A stretch of DNA of 13,822 bases from Micrococcales bacterium UBA2465 (lineage in GTDB: Bacteria; Actinomycetota; Actinomycetes; Actinomycetales; Microbacteriaceae), in the NCBI GenBank assembly GCA_002342255.1, contig DDPP01000036.1:1-13822 (forward strand). The letters are read 5' to 3'. Positions 11,001 through 13,822 of this stretch are shown one piece after another (the stretch's first letter is position 1; every line of letters begins with the position of its first letter). A program made the translations under genes and the position numbers. The notes beneath the pieces are model-generated. The model ran no database searches and was not told the origin of the DNA. It saw only the letters and a program-made list of their open reading frames with translations.

Positions 11001-12748
11001 GTGAAGTTCTTGAAGTTGCCAAGACTCTGTCACATTCAAGTGACAGTGAACTGGAGCGCATCATCGGTATTCGCCTAATGCCTTCGGCAACTTTCAAAGA
11101 CTTTTTCGACTTTGCCTCAGCGCTTTTGAAACCGCAAAACATGAAAGGTGCTGTTGCAGGTCTCACTGCAAATCAGATTATTGCTTTCAGTAATCTGCTG
11201 GCAGATAGCAGCACCACTAAAGACAAAGCCAGTCTTGAAGTCTTAGCCAAACTTTTCTTGGTCCAGAAGACAGGCAAGAAATACTTTCCGCTGGAAAGCG
11301 CTAAAAACATATTCAAAGCATTGGTCAGCCAGAATCTAATCGAAAGACTTCAGGTTAGACAAGAAAAAGCACTGAGTGATAAACCCAACGATTACTCGCT
11401 GATTGATCCGTTAGCCGGAATAGGTGCTTTTGAAACTGTTCAAGCGCTAACTGAACTGCTAATTGAACTTGAGCAACGCTTTGTCCCAGAAGTTGGCCGA
11501 GGTGGTGTTGGTCTAGCCGAGCTCAAACGACTCTCTGGTTTTCTAGGACGAGAAGTTGACTACGCCAGAAGACTTTATTCGCTGGCCCAAATCTCTGGTT
11601 TGGTTGTCCTTTATCAAAAGCGTTGGCGAGTGGGCAAGAACTATCAGATATGGCTAGATAGTGACAGCGCGACCAGATGGCAATTGCTAGCTGAAAACTG
11701 GCTCAGGCTACTAGGTCCAGAATATGCGGCCGATCTAGCCAATGAGACAAACTTGCAGGAAGCAGTCGCCGAAAACTTTCCCCTTTCCAACGAGGGCATA
11801 GCTTCACATATGACCAACCTGATCAATTTGGCTGAACTAATCGGTCTCACCGCAGCCAACCGAACAGCAAGCTGGTTCCAAGCCACCATGCAAGCCGACT
11901 TCAAGGCAGCAAAGTCTGCCATTGCTATGCAATTGCCAAAAATTCAAAACAAACTGATAGTTCAGGCGGACCTGACCCTGATTAGTACTGGGCCGCTGGA
12001 TACCCAGACTGAATTACTGGTCAGGCGTTTTGCGGAAATAGAGCGCATTGGAGTTGCCTCAAGTTACCGAATCAACCCAATGAGCCTAAGTTACGCCATG
12101 GAAACCGGACTCACCGAAACAGCGATTAGAGAAACACTGAAAAAACTTTCAGAAAAAGAACTACCTCAACCGGTCGATTATTTACTAAGAGAATCCGCAA
12201 ATAGATTTGGACGGTTAGTTTTACGCCGAATTGAAGACAAAACTGTTTTAGAGACAAAAGAAGCTATTTTGATTACTTCGATTTTGAACGACAGCGAAAT
12301 AAAAGCCCTGGGTTTTGAAAAAACTTCAGAGACAACCATTGCCACGAGATTTGATTTGGAACTGGTCTATTACCAAATGCGTGAAAACCGTTATGCGGTA
12401 ATCGCACTTGATGAAAATGACCAGATCATCACCGCTTGGGGAGATAACCAAGCGCTCACCGAGGTCAAAGCTCAGGCCCATACTGTTCAAGCAGACATCC
12501 AACGTTGGCGGGAACATGAGAAGCGTTTGGGTGAAAACCCGATGGGTGAAGATATTCTGCGGTCTCTTGAACTGGCTATCAAAAACAAAGCCACCGTGAA
12601 GGTTATCATCGAAGATAAAAAGATTAGAAAAGAGTTCAATCTAGCTCCGACCGGCTTAGCTAACGGAAGACTCCGCGGCAAAGACAAGCAGGCCGACTGT
12701 GAACGGGTATTGCCGGTGGCCAACATTGTCAGTGTTGTTCTAGGCTAG
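10997..12748 (+). CDS. Helicase-associated protein, XPB partner (Helicase_C_3 type)
   Basis: A 583-residue protein placed directly before XPB, as in mycobacteria (Rv0862c/ercc3). No Walker A or B motif is visible, so it is not itself a motor. Residues about 1-120 are helical. About 140-215 has the pattern LAELKRLSGFLGREVDYARR and VVLYQKRW, suggesting a winged helix. About 320-455 matches the XPB/Ssl2-type helicase-associated domain: IVQADLTLISTGPLD, then INPMSLSYAMETGLTE, LKKLSEKELPQPVDYLL and FGRLVLRR. The C-terminal 525-583 (LAIKNKATVKVIIEDKKI, LAPTGLANGRLRG, ERVLPVANIVSVVL) resembles a WYL-like sheet; this is tentative. It probably binds DNA or XPB in repair. Translation is coupled to the upstream membrane protein gene (ATGA) and to XPB (4-nt gap). 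Confidence 0.85.
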   Translation: MSEVLEVAKTLSHSSDSELERIIGIRLMPSATFKDFFDFASALLKPQNMKGAVAGLTANQIIAFSNLLADSSTTKDKASLEVLAKLFLVQKTGKKYFPLESAKNIFKALVSQNLIERLQVRQEKALSDKPNDYSLIDPLAGIGAFETVQALTELLIELEQRFVPEVGRGGVGLAELKRLSGFLGREVDYARRLYSLAQISGLVVLYQKRWRVGKNYQIWLDSDSATRWQLLAENWLRLLGPEYAADLANETNLQEAVAENFPLSNEGIASHMTNLINLAELIGLTAANRTASWFQATMQADFKAAKSAIAMQLPKIQNKLIVQADLTLISTGPLDTQTELLVRRFAEIERIGVASSYRINPMSLSYAMETGLTETAIRETLKKLSEKELPQPVDYLLRESANRFGRLVLRRIEDKTVLETKEAILITSILNDSEIKALGFEKTSETTIATRFDLELVYYQMRENRYAVIALDENDQIITAWGDNQALTEVKAQAHTVQADIQRWREHEKRLGENPMGEDILRSLELAIKNKATVKVIIEDKKIRKEFNLAPTGLANGRLRGKDKQADCERVLPVANIVSVVLG

Positions 12749-12752
12749 AAGG

Positions 12753-13822
12753 ATGGCTACCGGACCCCTAATCGTTCAAAGCGATAAGACCGCTTTGCTT
12801 GAGGTGGACCACCCAGAATCTGGTGATGCCAGACATGATTTGGCTATCTTTGCTGAACTAGAGCGAGCTCCAGAGCATGTCCATACCTACCGAATCACCA
12901 AGCTGGGCCTCTGGAATGCCAGAGCCGCTGGTCACGGCAGTGACTACGTTTTAGCAGTTTTAGACCGGTACGCTAAATTCCCGGTGCCTTCAAGCATTCG
13001 CGTCGACATTGAACAAACCATGGCTAGATATGGCCGTTTAATTATTCAAAAGAATGACTCAGGCTTTTTAACGCTTTACTCAGCTGAACCTGCGGTGTTG
13101 ACTGAGGTCACCAGACAGCGCAAGGTACATGAACTCTTAGTAGATCGGATTGATGAGAATTCATGGCAAATAGCCGAATGGGCTAGAGGGCAAATCAAGC
13201 AGGAGCTGCTAAAACTTGGTTGGCCAGCTGAAGACCTGGCTGGTTTTGCTCCTGGTAAACCACACGATATTGATCTAAAACAAGGATCCTGGCAACTTAG
13301 AAACTACCAATCTCAAGCCGTCGAAAGATTCTGGGATGGTGGTTCTGGAGTTGTGGTGTTGCCGTGCGGTGCTGGAAAAACCATCGTTGGGGCTGCCACC
13401 ATGGCAGTTGCCAAAACCAATACTTTGATTTTGGTTACCAACACGGTTTCAGCTAGACAGTGGAAAGCAGAACTGCTAAAGCGAACTTCACTAACTGAAG
13501 ATGAGATTGGTGAATACAGTGGTTCAGTAAAAGAGATAGCACCGATAACGATTGCTACTTACCAGATACTCACCACTAAACGTTCTACAGAATATTCTCA
13601 CCTGGCATTGCTAAACGATCATGATTGGGGACTAATCGTTTACGATGAGGTGCATTTACTTCCAGCACCGATATTCAAAATGACTGCAGATCTGCAAGCT
13701 CGCAGAAGACTTGGACTCACTGCAACCTTGGTTCGAGAAGATGGCAAAGAAGGTGATGTCTTTACGCTGATCGGACCTAAGCGTTTTGATGCTCCTTGGA
13801 AAGAAATCGAAGAGCAAGGTTA
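12753..13822 (+). CDS. DNA repair helicase XPB (partial, 3' end outside window)
   Basis: 356 codons are visible and the frame stays open to the edge; full-length bacterial XPB is about 550 residues. The start MATGPLIVQSDKTALLEVDH matches mycobacterial XPB. Residues about 1-175 are the N-terminal damage-recognition-like region with ELERAPEHVHTYRIT (36-49). The first RecA domain follows: LRNYQSQAVERF (182-193, Q-motif region), Walker A CGAGKT (205-210), the TNTVSARQW segment, DEVH (298-301), and LTATLVRED (322-330) with the Arg-Glu-Asp RED motif of XPB. All visible motor residues are intact, so it should be a 3'-5' superfamily 2 ATPase. It starts 4 nt after the partner gene's stop; AGAAGG touches the ATG, so coupling to the upstream gene probably drives initiation. 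Confidence 0.95.
   Translation, partial: MATGPLIVQSDKTALLEVDHPESGDARHDLAIFAELERAPEHVHTYRITKLGLWNARAAGHGSDYVLAVLDRYAKFPVPSSIRVDIEQTMARYGRLIIQKNDSGFLTLYSAEPAVLTEVTRQRKVHELLVDRIDENSWQIAEWARGQIKQELLKLGWPAEDLAGFAPGKPHDIDLKQGSWQLRNYQSQAVERFWDGGSGVVVLPCGAGKTIVGAATMAVAKTNTLILVTNTVSARQWKAELLKRTSLTEDEIGEYSGSVKEIAPITIATYQILTTKRSTEYSHLALLNDHDWGLIVYDEVHLLPAPIFKMTADLQARRRLGLTATLVREDGKEGDVFTLIGPKRFDAPWKEIEEQG

Noticed and set aside
12487-12726. 79-codon minus frame and other small frames inside the helicase-associated gene
   Set aside because: Shadows of the plus-strand gene, no ribosome binding site or recognisable domain.

Overview
The window looks like the chromosome of a small-genome, moderately low-GC actinobacterium, most likely a freshwater Microbacteriaceae-type lineage (Luna cluster, such as Rhodoluna or Aquiluna). 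This rests on protein content: an IdeR/DtxR regulator with every actinobacterial metal ligand, actinobacterial-type SerC, DUF2530 and DUF3027 proteins, a C-terminally extended cold-shock protein, and bacterial XPB next to its helicase-associated partner. Genes are packed tightly (overlaps of 1, 4 and 45 bp, gaps of 2-4 bp), as in streamlined genomes. The species placement is inference; no rRNA is present to test it. I see no insertion sequence, phage gene, integrase, CRISPR array or toxin-antitoxin pair. This is a core-chromosome segment.

Left part (1-2169): three minus-strand genes (a Lys/Ala-rich helical protein cut by the window edge, a short single-span membrane protein, a RimJ-type acetyltransferase) are divergent from a plus-strand pair, 5-formyltetrahydrofolate cyclo-ligase and an FmdB zinc ribbon. 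The order membrane protein - RimJ - cyclo-ligase - FmdB resembles the mycobacterial/corynebacterial block that also carries galU and glp/moeA, neither of which is here. The membrane protein may therefore be a reduced GlpR-like division protein.

Middle (2166-6743): one 3.6-kb minus-strand gene encodes a 1213-residue protein laid out like a DUF4011-type superfamily 1 helicase with a C-terminal nuclease-like fold, but every nucleotide-binding motif I can align is altered. It looks like a pseudo-helicase kept as a full-length ORF. Next come tRNA-Arg(CCT), a stand-alone HNH endonuclease convergent with the tRNA, and a 272-bp intergenic stretch with a strong minus-strand terminator and a long imperfect hairpin, the best candidate here for an unannotated structured RNA.

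Right part (6744-13822): a membrane-anchored NlpC/P60 peptidoglycan hydrolase and IdeR lie on the minus strand; serC-DUF2530 on the plus strand converges with csp-DUF3027 on the minus strand; then small membrane protein - helicase-associated protein - XPB helicase form a coupled plus-strand operon that runs out of the window.

Seven gene starts have a TANNNT -10-like hexamer 6-9 nt upstream of the start codon, mostly without a Shine-Dalgarno sequence, which suggests frequent leaderless transcription.
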